From Solirubrobacter sp963837485 (GTDB taxonomy: Bacteria; Actinomycetota; Thermoleophilia; Solirubrobacterales; Solirubrobacteraceae): DNA of 64,000 nt. A program made the position numbers and the translations under genes. Each line of letters opens with the position of its first letter. Within the stretch, counting starts at the first letter, position 1. This document shows positions 17,719-26,174 of the stretch, in pieces. The stretch is taken from assembly GCA_963837485.1 (NCBI GenBank), contig CAWINP010000005.1:62001-126000 (forward strand), in the 5' to 3' direction. The notes below the pieces were generated by a model. The model saw only the letters and a list, made by a program, of their open reading frames with translations. It made no database searches and had not been told where the DNA came from.

Positions 17719-17925
17719 ATGGCGTTCTCAATGAGAGCGGCCGCCGCCGAGGGCGGCCGCGCGCAGAGCGCCAAGGGCGGCCTGCAGTTCAGCGTGACCG
17801 CGGTGCCGGCGCCCGGAGTGGCGCCGGTCACGATCGAGGGCACGCTGGCCGGCGGCGAGCTGAAGATCACGAGCGCGCGCAGCGCCGCCAAGGCGCCGGC
17901 GGCCCGGGTGCCCGCCTCGTCGTAA
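17719..17925 (+). CDS. Small hypothetical protein, 68 aa
   Basis: ATG 17719 to TAA 17925. The product starts MAFSMRAAAAEGG and has an alternating beta-like middle (GGLQFSVTAVPAPGVAPVTI, then EGTLAGGELKITSA) with an Ala-rich tail. It fills the gap between the divergent MFS start and the convergent aminotransferase stop, ending one base before the latter. No family recognised, no clear signal peptide. It could be a decayed fragment of a larger gene. Confidence 0.35.
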   Translation: MAFSMRAAAAEGGRAQSAKGGLQFSVTAVPAPGVAPVTIEGTLAGGELKITSARSAAKAPAARVPASS

Positions 17926-19341
17926 CTAGCCGCGGAACGCCGCGCCCAGCCGCGCCGCGCCCTCGACCAGGGCCTCGGGAGACTCGGTGGCGAACGAGAG
18001 GCGCAGCGTCTCACGCTGCGCCTCGGCGGCGTAGAAGAAGCGGCCGGGGACGAACGCGACGCCGCGGGCGATCGCCGCCGGCAGCAGCGCCTCGGCGTCC
18101 ATCCCCGCCGGCAGCGCGACCCACACGAACAGCCCGCCCTGCGGCTCGGTCCACGAGCTGCCCAGCGGCAGGTGCTCCTCGAGCCCGGCGAGCAGCGCGT
18201 CGCGGCGCGGGCGGTAGTGCGCGGCCAGGCCGGCGATGTGGACGCCGAGGTCATGGTGCTCCAGCCACGCCGACGCGGCGAGCTGGTTGATCGTCGGCGA
18301 GTGCAGGTCGGCCGCCTGCTTGGCCACCGCGAGCGGTCCGAGCAGCGCGGCGGGCGCGCGCAGGTACCCGAGCCGTAGCCCGGGCGAGAGCACCTTCGAG
18401 AGCGTCTGCACGACGATCGTGCGATCGCGCGCCGCCGGGTGCGCGGCGAGCAGGTCCACCGACTCGCCCTCCAGCCGCAGCGCGCTGTACGGGTCGTCCT
18501 CGACGATCCACATCCCGGCCTCGGCCGCCGCCTCGGCGATCGCGGCGCGGCGCTCGGCGGGCATCGTCCGCCCGGTCGGGTTCTGGAACGTCGGAATCAG
18601 GTACACGGCCTTCGCGTGGTGCGTGCGCGCGCGCTCCAGCAGCGCGTCGGGCAGCGGGCCGTCGGCGTCCGACGGGATGGCGACCGGGCGCGCGTCGGCA
18701 AGCCCGAACGACTGCAGCGCCGCCAGGTACGTCGGGTCCTCGACCAGCACCGCGTCGCCGGGATCGAGCAGCGCGGACGCGATCAGCCCGAGCGCCTGCT
18801 GGGAGCCGGTGGTGACGAGCACTTCCTCGCCCGTGCACGGCAGGCCGCCGGCGACGAAGCGCTCGGCGAGCTGCTCGCGCAGCCGCGGGTCCCCCTCCGT
18901 GCGCGAGTACTGCAGCGCGCGCCGGGCCTGCGGCCCGGCGAGCACGTCGGCGAACGCCTTCGCCAGGCCCTCGACGTCGAAAGTGTCGGGCGCCGGCAGC
19001 CCGCCGGCGAGCGAGATCACGTCAGGGCGCGCGGCGATCTCCAGAAGCTCGCGCACGGGAGACGACTCGGTCCCGGCGAGGCGGCGTGAAAGCGTGGCGC
19101 GTGCCGTCAGGGAATCCCTCGGCGCCGTGGAGAGCCCGGTGCGTGCCGTCAGGGAATCCTTCGGCGCCGTGGAGAGCCCGGTGCGTGCCGTCAGGGAATC
19201 CCTCGGCGCCGTGGAGAGCCCGGTGCGTGCCGTCAGGGAATCCCTCGGCGCCGTGGAGAGCCCGGTGCGTGCCGTCAGGGAATCCCTCGGCGCCGTGGAG
19301 AGCCCGGTGCCGGCCTGCGGCGGGAGCGAGATATGCGCCAT
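17926..19341 (-). CDS. PLP-dependent aminotransferase (class I/II, MocR/LysN-like catalytic domain) with repeat-expanded N-terminus
   Basis: 471 aa from ATG 19341. Residues 12-81 are five tandem copies of TGLSTAPRDSLTAR (one copy has K for R), encoded by a 42-bp DNA repeat. After them comes a normal fold-type I aminotransferase: PDVISLAGGLPAPDTFD, SRTEGDPRLREQLA, TTGSQQALGLI, IPTFQNPTGRTMP, and the PLP lysine K316 in QTLSKVLSPGLRLGYLR. It resembles 2-aminoadipate or aromatic/branched-chain aminotransferases. Without the 70 repeat residues it would be about 400 aa, the usual length, with the lysine near position 246. The repeats are unlikely to be part of the ancestral enzyme. It is divergent from the PBP gene at 19384. 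Confidence 0.92.
   Translation of the reverse strand: MAHISLPPQAGTGLSTAPRDSLTARTGLSTAPRDSLTARTGLSTAPRDSLTARTGLSTAPKDSLTARTGLSTAPRDSLTARATLSRRLAGTESSPVRELLEIAARPDVISLAGGLPAPDTFDVEGLAKAFADVLAGPQARRALQYSRTEGDPRLREQLAERFVAGGLPCTGEEVLVTTGSQQALGLIASALLDPGDAVLVEDPTYLAALQSFGLADARPVAIPSDADGPLPDALLERARTHHAKAVYLIPTFQNPTGRTMPAERRAAIAEAAAEAGMWIVEDDPYSALRLEGESVDLLAAHPAARDRTIVVQTLSKVLSPGLRLGYLRAPAALLGPLAVAKQAADLHSPTINQLAASAWLEHHDLGVHIAGLAAHYRPRRDALLAGLEEHLPLGSSWTEPQGGLFVWVALPAGMDAEALLPAAIARGVAFVPGRFFYAAEAQRETLRLSFATESPEALVEGAARLGAAFRG
19100..19309 (+). repeat. Five tandem 42-bp repeats inside the aminotransferase gene
   Basis: Five contiguous 42-bp units start at 19100, 19142, 19184, 19226 and 19268. Four are identical and the second carries a single C-to-T change. 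Each contains GCCG-TC-AGGGA-A-TCCCT-CGGC, which can fold as a bulged hairpin. Because 42 is a multiple of three, the aminotransferase frame stays open. A close single copy occurs at 57601-57645 in an unrelated gene. There are no spacers, so this is not a CRISPR array. Confidence 0.95.
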
Positions 19342-19383
19342 TCCGACAATCGTACGTCCACGTGCAAGTGCGTGGTAGACCTG

Positions 19384-21063
19384 ATGCCCATGGCCCGCCG
19401 ACGTCGCCGACGCCCCGGGAAGCTCGGCTACGCGCCCCGGGCCGGCTCGCCGTTCCTCGCCGGACCGCCCGCCCGCCGCCGCCGCACCCACAAGAACCGC
19501 AGCCACAGGTCGCTGCCGCTGAGCACGATGTTCACGCTGCTCGTGCTCGCGGTCGGCCTCGGCATCGGCGCCTACTACCTGATCCGCGAGGCGCTGAAGA
19601 CCGATCACCGGCCCGCTGCCGTGCACGCGTTCGTGGCCGCCTGGGAGAAGGGCGATCGCGCGGCGATGTGGCGCCTCACCGACGCACGCAGCCGTGCGTC
19701 GAACCCGGAGCGCACGTTCGCCCGCGCGTATGCGCGCGCCGACCGGGCGGCGACCATCGAGCGCGTCGACGTCGGCGCCGTCTCGCCTGTCTCCAAGGGC
19801 GTCGCCACCGCCCCGGTGACCGTCCGCACGCGCTACTTCGGCACGCTGCGGGGGACGATCCGCATCCCGGTGCACGAGGAGGGCGACACCGCGCGCATCG
19901 CCTGGACGCCGGACATGCGCCTTCCCGGCCTCAAGGGCGAGGAGGAGGTCCGCCGCGTCAGCGGCCGCGCGCCCACGCGCGGCAACATCTACGACGCCTC
20001 GGGGCGCATCCTCGCCTCCGATCCGACCGGCGCGTCGATCGCCGGCTCCCCGGGCTCCAAGCCCACCGGGCTCGAGCGGATCTACGACGAGCGCCTGGCC
20101 GGGCGCCCGAGCTCGACGCTGCGGTTCGGCGAACGCACGATCGCCAGGGTGCCGCGCATCGCCGGCAAGTCGGTGCACACGACGATCCGGCTCGGGCTGC
20201 AGAAGACCGCGCAGGCCGCCCTCGGCGGCAAGGTCGGCGGCGTCGCGGTGATCAAGCCGAGCGACGGCTCGGTGCTCGCGCTCGCCGGCCTCGCGGTCTC
20301 CGCCCCCCAGCCGCCCGGGAGCACGTTCAAGATCGTCACGCTCGCCGCCGCGCTCAAGCACGGCGTCGCCAAGCCCTCGAGCTCCTATCCGGTGCGCACG
20401 GCCGCGACGCTGTCCGGCGTCACGCTCTCCAACGCGAGCGGCGAGTCGTGCGGCGGCAGCCTCACGCAGTCGTTCGCCCACTCCTGCAACTCGGTCTTCG
20501 CCCCGCTCGGCGCCCGGCTTGGGGCCAAGCGGCTGGTCGCCGCCGCCGAGGCGTTCGGGTTCAACCAGCGGCCCGACGTGCCGGCCGCGAAGGCGAGCAC
20601 GATCCCGAAGGCTTCAGAGCTCAAGGACGCGATCGCGGTCGGCTCGAGCGCGATCGGCCAGAACAAGGACCTGGCGACGCCGCTCGGGATGGCCGAGGTC
20701 GGCGCGACGATCGGCAACGGCGGCGTGCACGTGCGCCCGCGCGTCGTCAAGGGCGCCAAGGTGCGCCGCAACCGCGCGGTCAGCCGCGCGGTGGCGAGCC
20801 AGGTGCGCGCGATGATGCTCGCCGTCGTCAGCGGCGGCACCGGCACGGCGGCGAGCCTGCCCGGCGTCCAGGTCGCGGGCAAGACCGGGACCGCCGAGCT
20901 GGTCGCCAACTCCAAGAACCCGAAGGACGCCGACGCCTGGTTCGTGGCGTTCGCGCCCGCGAGCGATCCGAAGGTCGCGGTCGCGGTGATGATGGTCGGC
21001 GCCGGCTTCGGCGGCACCGCCGCCGCGCCGGTCGCCAAGAAGGTGCTGCAGGCCGCCCTATGA
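19384..21063 (+). CDS. Class B penicillin-binding protein (transpeptidase)
   Basis: 559 aa from ATG 19384 (ATG 19390 also possible; a further upstream in-frame ATG at 19333 would overlap the divergent gene). A very basic cytoplasmic N-terminus is followed by one membrane helix (about 46-66), an NTF2-like MecA_N domain (about 75-180), a dimerisation/linker region with the conserved RAPTRGNIYDASGRILA motif, and the transpeptidase domain. Active-site motifs: SxxK S313-TFK316, SxN S367-C-N369, and KTG at 500-502. It makes peptide cross-links in the wall. The short linker and MecA_N domain resemble actinobacterial PbpA/PBP2-like elongation or sporulation-type proteins. Its stop overlaps the convergent acetamidase stop by 6 nt. 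Confidence 0.93.
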   Translation: MPMARRRRRRPGKLGYAPRAGSPFLAGPPARRRRTHKNRSHRSLPLSTMFTLLVLAVGLGIGAYYLIREALKTDHRPAAVHAFVAAWEKGDRAAMWRLTDARSRASNPERTFARAYARADRAATIERVDVGAVSPVSKGVATAPVTVRTRYFGTLRGTIRIPVHEEGDTARIAWTPDMRLPGLKGEEEVRRVSGRAPTRGNIYDASGRILASDPTGASIAGSPGSKPTGLERIYDERLAGRPSSTLRFGERTIARVPRIAGKSVHTTIRLGLQKTAQAALGGKVGGVAVIKPSDGSVLALAGLAVSAPQPPGSTFKIVTLAAALKHGVAKPSSSYPVRTAATLSGVTLSNASGESCGGSLTQSFAHSCNSVFAPLGARLGAKRLVAAAEAFGFNQRPDVPAAKASTIPKASELKDAIAVGSSAIGQNKDLATPLGMAEVGATIGNGGVHVRPRVVKGAKVRRNRAVSRAVASQVRAMMLAVVSGGTGTAASLPGVQVAGKTGTAELVANSKNPKDADAWFVAFAPASDPKVAVAVMMVGAGFGGTAAAPVAKKVLQAAL

Positions 21064-21993
21064 CGTGAAGATCGCCTCCGGCAGGAACGCGCTGACCACG
21101 TACACGCCGGCGTCGACGATCTCGGAGATCTTGAGGTCGACGGCGAGGCTGCACAGCAGGTACGCGTCCTCGCGCGACAGGCCGTAATTGGCGGTCAAGT
21201 GGTCGAGCATCCCGCGCGTCGCGTTCTGCGCGTTCTCGTACAGATCGGGCCCGACGCCGGTGGTCGCGAACCACGCGCCGTGGTCGACGCGCTTGGTCAG
21301 CGAGCCGGGCGCCGTGCGGAACTGCGGAGACGGGATCGAGCGCTTCTCGACGCTGAAGCGCAGCGTCGCGTACATCGGCGACTCCAGGCCCGTCACGCAG
21401 ATCTCGCCGTCGCCCTGGCACCCGTGCGCGTCGCCGCAGCTGAACAGGGCACCCTTCTCGTGCACCGGCAGGTAGAGCGTGGTGCCGGCGATCAGCTGAC
21501 GCGTGTCGACGTTCCCGCCGAAGTTGCCGGGCGGCATGATCGACTGAGCGCTCGCGCCCGCCGGGCAGACGCCCATCGTGCCGAAGAACGGCTCCAGCGG
21601 GATCACGATGTCGTCGCGGAAGTACATGCGGTCGCCGAGCGAGAGGTCGAAGGTCCGCAGATACGGCTCGGTGAACTCGTCGGCCAGGAGCCCGAGTCCC
21701 GGGAGGATCGCCGTCCAGCCCCAGCCCCTGACGTGGATGTCGAGGATCTCGATGACGAGCGTGTCCCCCGGCTCCGCGCCCTCGACGGCCACCGGCCCCG
21801 CCAGGGGATACACGCGATCCCAGTTGGCGGCCGCGATCGCGCTCACGTCGGCGTCCGGCGACATCTGGTTGTCGAAGACCTCGCGTGTCTCGTAGACGAC
21901 GGTGTCGCCGTTGGCGACCGTGAGCACCGGCTCGTGACCGGTGTCCCAAGTGAAGTGCACCTTGTCCAGCGGGAAGTAGTGCGTGGTGGCCAT
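21058..21993 (-). CDS. Acetamidase/formamidase family protein
   Basis: 311 aa from ATG 21993 (MATTHYFPLDKVHFTWD), the usual start of this family. Typical blocks are present: VHFTWDTGHEPVLTVANGDTV in pieces, GPVAVEGAEPGDTLVIEI, FGTMGVCP, PGNFGGNVDTRQL, LFSCGDAHGCQGDGE with the metal/catalytic D and H, and TGLESPMYATLRF. These enzymes release ammonia from formamide or acetamide and act in the cytoplasm as homo-oligomers. The true amide is not predictable. The gene is convergent with the PBP gene. The 162 bp upstream to the LuxR-type gene show no convincing gene. Confidence 0.92.
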   Translation of the reverse strand: MATTHYFPLDKVHFTWDTGHEPVLTVANGDTVVYETREVFDNQMSPDADVSAIAAANWDRVYPLAGPVAVEGAEPGDTLVIEILDIHVRGWGWTAILPGLGLLADEFTEPYLRTFDLSLGDRMYFRDDIVIPLEPFFGTMGVCPAGASAQSIMPPGNFGGNVDTRQLIAGTTLYLPVHEKGALFSCGDAHGCQGDGEICVTGLESPMYATLRFSVEKRSIPSPQFRTAPGSLTKRVDHGAWFATTGVGPDLYENAQNATRGMLDHLTANYGLSREDAYLLCSLAVDLKISEIVDAGVYVVSAFLPEAIFTS

Positions 21994-22155
21994 GCGCGGC
22001 ACCTTATGCCTGTACACGCGGTCGGTTCCAGCCCGCGCGGGCATCTCGCACACTCAGGGCATGAGAAGCCTGACCCTCGGCGAGGCAGCCATCAGCACCG
22101 CCCTGCTGTCGATCTACGTCGGCGCGCGCGGCGGGGCGCTCGCCATCGCCGCTGC

Positions 22156-25110
22156 TCAGACCAGCCCGACCCTGTGGGCCAGCGCCGCCGCCTCGGTGCG
22201 CGACCGCACGTCGAGCTTGGACAGGATCCGCGAGACGTGGACGCTCGCGGTCTTCTCCGCCATGTAGAGCGTCTGGCCGATCTCGCGGTTCGTGCGGCCG
22301 TCGGCGAGCAGCGCGAGCACCTGACGCTCGCGCGGCGTGAGGCCGAACGGATCCCCGTCTGACGGGTCGGCGCCCGCCGGCTCGGAGGCCGGCGTCTCGT
22401 GCTCGAGCCGCAGGCGAGCGCGCAGCGCGAAGCCCTCGATCTCGGCCGCGAGCCAGGCGGCGCCGATCCGGTTGGCGTCCTGGAGCGCGTGGAGCGCGCC
22501 GGCCGCCGCGGCTTCGCGGTCGCCGTGCGCGAGCTGAGCCTCGGCGCGCCGGCGTCGCGCCTGGGCGGCGCGGTAGGGACGCCCAAGACCCTCCCACGCC
22601 GCCGCAGCCGCGGCCCACAGCTCGGGATCGTCGCGATCCTCGGCGCGCGCGAGCTCGGCCCGCGCCGAAGCCAGGAAGGCGGACTCGACCGGACGGTCGC
22701 CCTCGCAGCACGCTTCGACGCGCGCGATCAGCATTTGCGCGTTGGCGATCGCGCCGCGCGGGTCGTCGCCGAGGTCGCGCGCGCGGACGGCGGCGTCGGC
22801 CTCGACGCGCACGCCGGTCGCCGACACGCGGGCCATCTGCAGCACGTCCTCCGAGCAGAACTCCAGGCGGTCCAGCGCATCGTCGATCGCCGCGCGCGCG
22901 GCCTCGAGGTCCCCGCCGCGGCGCTCGAGCTCCGCCCGCAGCGACCCGAGCGGGCCGATCCACTGCGGCTCGCGCGAGTCGGACGCGATGTCGTCGGCCT
23001 GGTCGAGCAGCTGGCGGGCGCGCTCGTGGTCGCCGCGGCCCAGCGCCAGCTCGATCCAGCGCAGCGCCTCGTTGACGTAGGTGGTGCCCATCGCGGGGCG
23101 GCCGGGCGGCGGCAGCTCGGCCTCGGCCATCGCCCAGTCGCCGGCTTCGAAGGCGAGCTCGGCGCGCAGCAGGATCGGCCAGCGCGGGCGCATGCCGTGC
23201 TCGCGGGCCAGCGCCACGGCGTCGTCGGCGATCGTGCGCGCCTCGGGCAGGCGCCCGGCGGCGGCCAGCGCGTCGCCGAGGTTGACGTAGGCGGTCAGCG
23301 CCGTGTTCACGAAGCCGCCGTCGAGCGCGAGCGAGACCGCCGAGCGCAACGCGGTCTCCCCCTCGGCCGCGCGGCCGAGGCTGAAGAGCGAGAAGCCCAT
23401 GCCGTCGAGCGCCTTGATGCGCGAGACGCTGTCGCCGACCGCCTCGGCGATCTGGATCGCGGTCTCGGCCACCTCGACCGACTCGCGGAAGCGCGACTCG
23501 AGCATCAGCTCCTTGGCGTGGCTGGCCAGTACGGTGGCGCGCGCCTTGCTCGGCTCCGGCGACAGCAGCTCGAGCGCGCGCCGGCGCGTCTCAGACGCCT
23601 CGCGCGGGCGGGCGAGGTGGAACTGCTCGTGCGCGATCCGGTCGAGCAGCACGGCGGCGCGGTACGGCTCCGCCTCCTGATCGATCTCGGCCAGCGCGGC
23701 CCGCAGCAGCGTCTCCGTGCGCGCCGGCTCGTGCTCGCGCCCGGTCGCCCACGCCGCCGCGGTCAGCAGCGCCACGTGGTCGCGCCCGGCGAGCTCTTCG
23801 GGGTCGGTGACCCGGTGCCAGAGCTCGAGCGCGCGCGAGTACAGCGCGGCGGCCTCGCCGTACGCGTGCACGTTCTCGGCCGCCTCGGCGGCGCGCACGG
23901 ACGCGGCGAGCGCGCGCGGCTGGTCGCCGCTGGCGAAGTAGTGGTGGGCGATGCCGGCGGCCAGGTGCGCGCCGCCGTGATCGGGCAGCCCCTCGGCCTT
24001 GGCCTCCAGCGCGCGGGCGACCGCGAGGTGCAGCTCGGCGCGTTCGCCCGGCAGCAGGTCGTCGGCCACCACCTCTCGCAGGAGCGCGTGGCGGAACGAG
24101 TAGCGGCCCTCGGCGTCGGCGACGATCAGATGCGCGGCGGCGGCTTCTCTGAGGGCCTCGCGCAGCTCGCGCGGGTCCATCCCGGAGGCGGAGGCCAGCA
24201 CCTCGTGGTCGAGCTTGCGGCCGGTCGACATCAGCCGCAGCAGCTCCTGCGCTCCGGTGCTCAGGCGCTCGATCCGCAGCATCAGCGCGTCCCGCAGCGT
24301 CGGCGGCAGCGCGCCGCGCCCGTCGAGCCCGGCGGCCAGCAGCTCCTCGGCGAACAGCGGGTTGCCCTCGGAGCGGTTGAACAGGCGCGAGAGCAGATCG
24401 GGGTTCGGCAGCGCGCCGAGGATGTCGGCGAGCTGCTCGGCCAGCTCGGAGTGCGTGAGCGGCTTGAGCTCGACCCGGCGGGCGTTGGTGTCGCGCTCCA
24501 GCTCGGCGAGCAGCGGGCGCAGCGGGTGGCGGCGGTGCAGCTCGTCGGGCCGGTAGCTGGTGACCACCAGCACCTTCTCGCGGCACAGCGCGGACGCGAG
24601 GTAGACCAGGAACGAGCGCGTCGAGCGGTCGGCCCAGTGGAGGTCCTCGATCGTCAGCAGCAGGCCGTCCTCGCGGCCGAGCCGCTCGAACAGCTCCAGC
24701 AGGCCCTCGAACAGGCGCGCCTGGGCGGTCGAGGACTCCTCCGGCCGTTCCGCGCCCTTGCTCTCCCCCAGGCCGGGGAGCATGTGCGCGAGGCCGGCAC
24801 GGGCGGCGGGGGTCAGCGCGTCCAGCGCGGGGTCACCGGAGCGGGCGAGCGGGCGCAGGGCGGCGACGATCGGCGCATACGGCAGCTCGCCCTCGCCGAG
24901 CTCGATGCACTCGCCGCTCAGCACGCGCATCCCGTTCTCGCGCGCGGCACGCTCGAGCTCGCCGAGCAGGCGCGTCTTGCCGACGCCCGACTCGCCGGCC
25001 ACGAACGCGATCGACGCCTTACCGGCGCGGGCGTCGGCAAGGCCGGCCTCGAGCTCGGTCAACTCGTTGTGGCGTCCGACGAATGTGGTGCTCGAGACTC
25101 GCGACGCCAT
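22156..25110 (-). CDS. Large LuxR-family regulator with AAA/STAND ATPase (LAL type)
   Basis: 984 aa from ATG 25110. An N-terminal ATPase domain starts FVGRHNELTELEAGLADARAG with Walker A GESGVGKT (39-46) and Walker B in LLLTIEDLHWADRSTRS. A long alpha-helical TPR-like region (about 350-900) follows, ending in a LuxR helix-turn-helix (FGLTPRERQVLALLADGRTN, EIGQTLYMAEKTASVHVSRI). LAL proteins couple nucleotide and ligand binding to DNA binding, as MalT does. The target is unknown. A GATACT -10-like box ends 6 nt before the ATG, suggesting a leaderless message. Upstream lies the 566-bp structured intergenic. The long frame on the opposite strand is a shadow. Confidence 0.92.
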   Translation of the reverse strand: MASRVSSTTFVGRHNELTELEAGLADARAGKASIAFVAGESGVGKTRLLGELERAARENGMRVLSGECIELGEGELPYAPIVAALRPLARSGDPALDALTPAARAGLAHMLPGLGESKGAERPEESSTAQARLFEGLLELFERLGREDGLLLTIEDLHWADRSTRSFLVYLASALCREKVLVVTSYRPDELHRRHPLRPLLAELERDTNARRVELKPLTHSELAEQLADILGALPNPDLLSRLFNRSEGNPLFAEELLAAGLDGRGALPPTLRDALMLRIERLSTGAQELLRLMSTGRKLDHEVLASASGMDPRELREALREAAAAHLIVADAEGRYSFRHALLREVVADDLLPGERAELHLAVARALEAKAEGLPDHGGAHLAAGIAHHYFASGDQPRALAASVRAAEAAENVHAYGEAAALYSRALELWHRVTDPEELAGRDHVALLTAAAWATGREHEPARTETLLRAALAEIDQEAEPYRAAVLLDRIAHEQFHLARPREASETRRRALELLSPEPSKARATVLASHAKELMLESRFRESVEVAETAIQIAEAVGDSVSRIKALDGMGFSLFSLGRAAEGETALRSAVSLALDGGFVNTALTAYVNLGDALAAAGRLPEARTIADDAVALAREHGMRPRWPILLRAELAFEAGDWAMAEAELPPPGRPAMGTTYVNEALRWIELALGRGDHERARQLLDQADDIASDSREPQWIGPLGSLRAELERRGGDLEAARAAIDDALDRLEFCSEDVLQMARVSATGVRVEADAAVRARDLGDDPRGAIANAQMLIARVEACCEGDRPVESAFLASARAELARAEDRDDPELWAAAAAAWEGLGRPYRAAQARRRRAEAQLAHGDREAAAAGALHALQDANRIGAAWLAAEIEGFALRARLRLEHETPASEPAGADPSDGDPFGLTPRERQVLALLADGRTNREIGQTLYMAEKTASVHVSRILSKLDVRSRTEAAALAHRVGLV

Positions 25111-25428
25111 ACCACCAGTATCGCGATCAATCCCGACGCCACCACCGCCGCCTCGCGGGGAGCGGCGGGCGGCGGTGGCGCGGACAGGGGACACGCCCGG
25201 CATGGTGGCGGCGCCGGGGGCGCTCGGCATCAGGCAGATGGAGTCTTTGCCCCCTTAGGCGGGCTAGGTTCGGGCCTTACGAAGAGTTAGTGCGGGTTCG
25301 CAGGCGCCCCCACCAGCGGACAAGCCTTGGCTTGAGCGCCGGCCGCTGAACGGCAACGGCGCAGGTAAGGGGAACGGGAGAAAGTTGCGGTGACTGTCAA
25401 TCGATCACGGTCCCGATGTTCCGTGGCG

Positions 25429-25479
25429 GGGGGTGACCCACGTTTGTTCACTCATGGCGAACAAACGTGCGCCACCCCC
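25429..25479. repeat. Strong hairpin with perfect 10-bp core
   Basis: ACGTTTGTTC (25440-25449) and GAACAAACGT (25459-25468) are exact reverse complements around a 9-nt loop. An outer stem GGGGGTG (25429-25435) with CACCCCC (25473-25479) is added across a 4/4-nt internal loop. It may act as an RNA structure or as a protein-binding dyad. Confidence 0.75.
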
Positions 25480-25498
25480 TCCCCTCTGCACGCTTGCA

Positions 25499-25539
25499 TG
25501 ATCGATCGTGCGCGGATCGCGCTCACAGACGATCGATCA
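25499..25539. repeat. Second hairpin with GATCGATC-containing arms
   Basis: TGATCGATCGT (25499-25509) pairs exactly with ACGATCGATCA (25529-25539). Inside, GCGCG (25510-25514) pairs with CGCGC (25518-25522) around GAT, leaving a 6-nt bulge. A related ATCGATCACG stretch also occurs at 25400-25409. Confidence 0.7.
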
Positions 25540-25676
25540 CGATCGGTCCCCGCACCCGTTACCTGCGCAGTTGCCGTTAAGCCAAGCCGCGCTCTGCACG
25601 ACAAGCGTCCGCTGATGGGGCGTCGTCCCGCGAAGGCGCGACGCGCCTCGCACGCGCGACCGCGGCCGCGGCCGCG

Positions 25677-26051
25677 CTACGCCCCGTCCGCCGGAAACGG
25701 CGGCAGCGGCGGCTTGGACATCACCTCGACGAGGTTGCCCCCGGGGTCGCGCACGAACGCGCGTGGGGCGTCCCAGGCGTTCGAGCCGGCCTGTAGCTCG
25801 AAGCCCGCGTCGAGCAGCAGCCGCAGGCTGGTCTCGTAGTCGGGCGCCACGACCGCCACGTGGCCCACGCGCATGTTGACCGGATCGTCGGCGGGGATCA
25901 GGTGGATCTGCGTCCCCTCGCGCTGCACCCAGGTGAAGCGGCCGCCGAGCCGCGGCGGCGCCTCCATCTCCTCGAAGCCGAGCAGCTCCCAGAAGGCGAC
26001 GCAATCCCGCACCCGGTCCGGCGGGACCTCTAGCGAAGCGTGTTGCAGCAT
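25677..26051 (-). CDS. VOC-family (glyoxalase/bleomycin-resistance fold) protein
   Basis: 124 aa from ATG 26051 (MLQHASLEVPPDRV). It has one complete VOC unit of paired beta-alpha-beta-beta-beta modules: HASLEV...FWELLGFEEME, FTWVQREGTQIHLI, GHVAVVAPDYE and AFVRDPGGNLVEVMSKPP, the last being the typical DPDGNxxEl metal-edge motif. VOC proteins include glyoxalases, dioxygenases and antibiotic-binding proteins; H4 and E near the end could be metal ligands. The function is not predictable. It is divergent from the XRE-cupin regulator with 123 bp between starts, so that regulator may control it. Confidence 0.85.
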   Translation of the reverse strand: MLQHASLEVPPDRVRDCVAFWELLGFEEMEAPPRLGGRFTWVQREGTQIHLIPADDPVNMRVGHVAVVAPDYETSLRLLLDAGFELQAGSNAWDAPRAFVRDPGGNLVEVMSKPPLPPFPADGA

Positions 26052-26174
26052 GGCGGCAGCATAAGCAACGCTCGGTAGGCTCGGGAGCTCCGGTTGGGCC
26101 ACGCAACCGGAGCCCCCGCCCCGGGACACCCCTCGTGCCTGGACGCTAATCCATGGTTCTCCGATTGACAAGAG

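Larger units (their letters stand above)
25349..25578. repeat. 230-bp segment bounded by 24-bp inverted repeats
   Basis: The left arm 25349-25372 (AACGGCAACGGCGCAGGTAA plus GGGG) and the reverse complement of the right arm 25555-25578 match at 22 of 24 positions. Outside the arms a CTTGGCTT octamer occurs on both sides in the same inverted arrangement, 14 bp further out on the left. Size and terminal inverted repeats resemble a MITE, but no clear target-site duplication or transposase is seen. Confidence 0.55.
25111..25676. other. 566-bp intergenic region rich in inverted repeats, no convincing gene
   Basis: No reading frame here has a domain or a family-like start. Instead there is a chain of palindromes: CAAGCC-TT-GGCTTG (25321-25334), a 24-bp inverted repeat pair at 25349-25372 and 25555-25578, a strong hairpin at 25429-25479, and another at 25499-25539. 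The first half presumably also holds the promoter of the LuxR-type gene starting at 25110. The density of structure suggests a non-coding RNA, a miniature mobile element or a multi-site operator. Confidence 0.7.

Noticed and set aside
19100..19309. CRISPR array
   Set aside because: Repeats are contiguous without spacers and lie in a coding frame; no cas genes nearby.
21994..22155. Small plus-strand frame starting near the acetamidase promoter
   Set aside because: Continues as a shadow into the LuxR-type gene; only a weak hydrophobic stretch and no start signal.
22399..25290. 963-codon plus-strand frame opposite the LuxR-type regulator
   Set aside because: Composition is antisense shadow; the minus strand shows Walker motifs and HTH.
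25230..25680. Known riboswitch (cobalamin, c-di-AMP, Mn) in the structured intergenic
   Set aside because: None of the conserved cores of these classes could be matched by eye.
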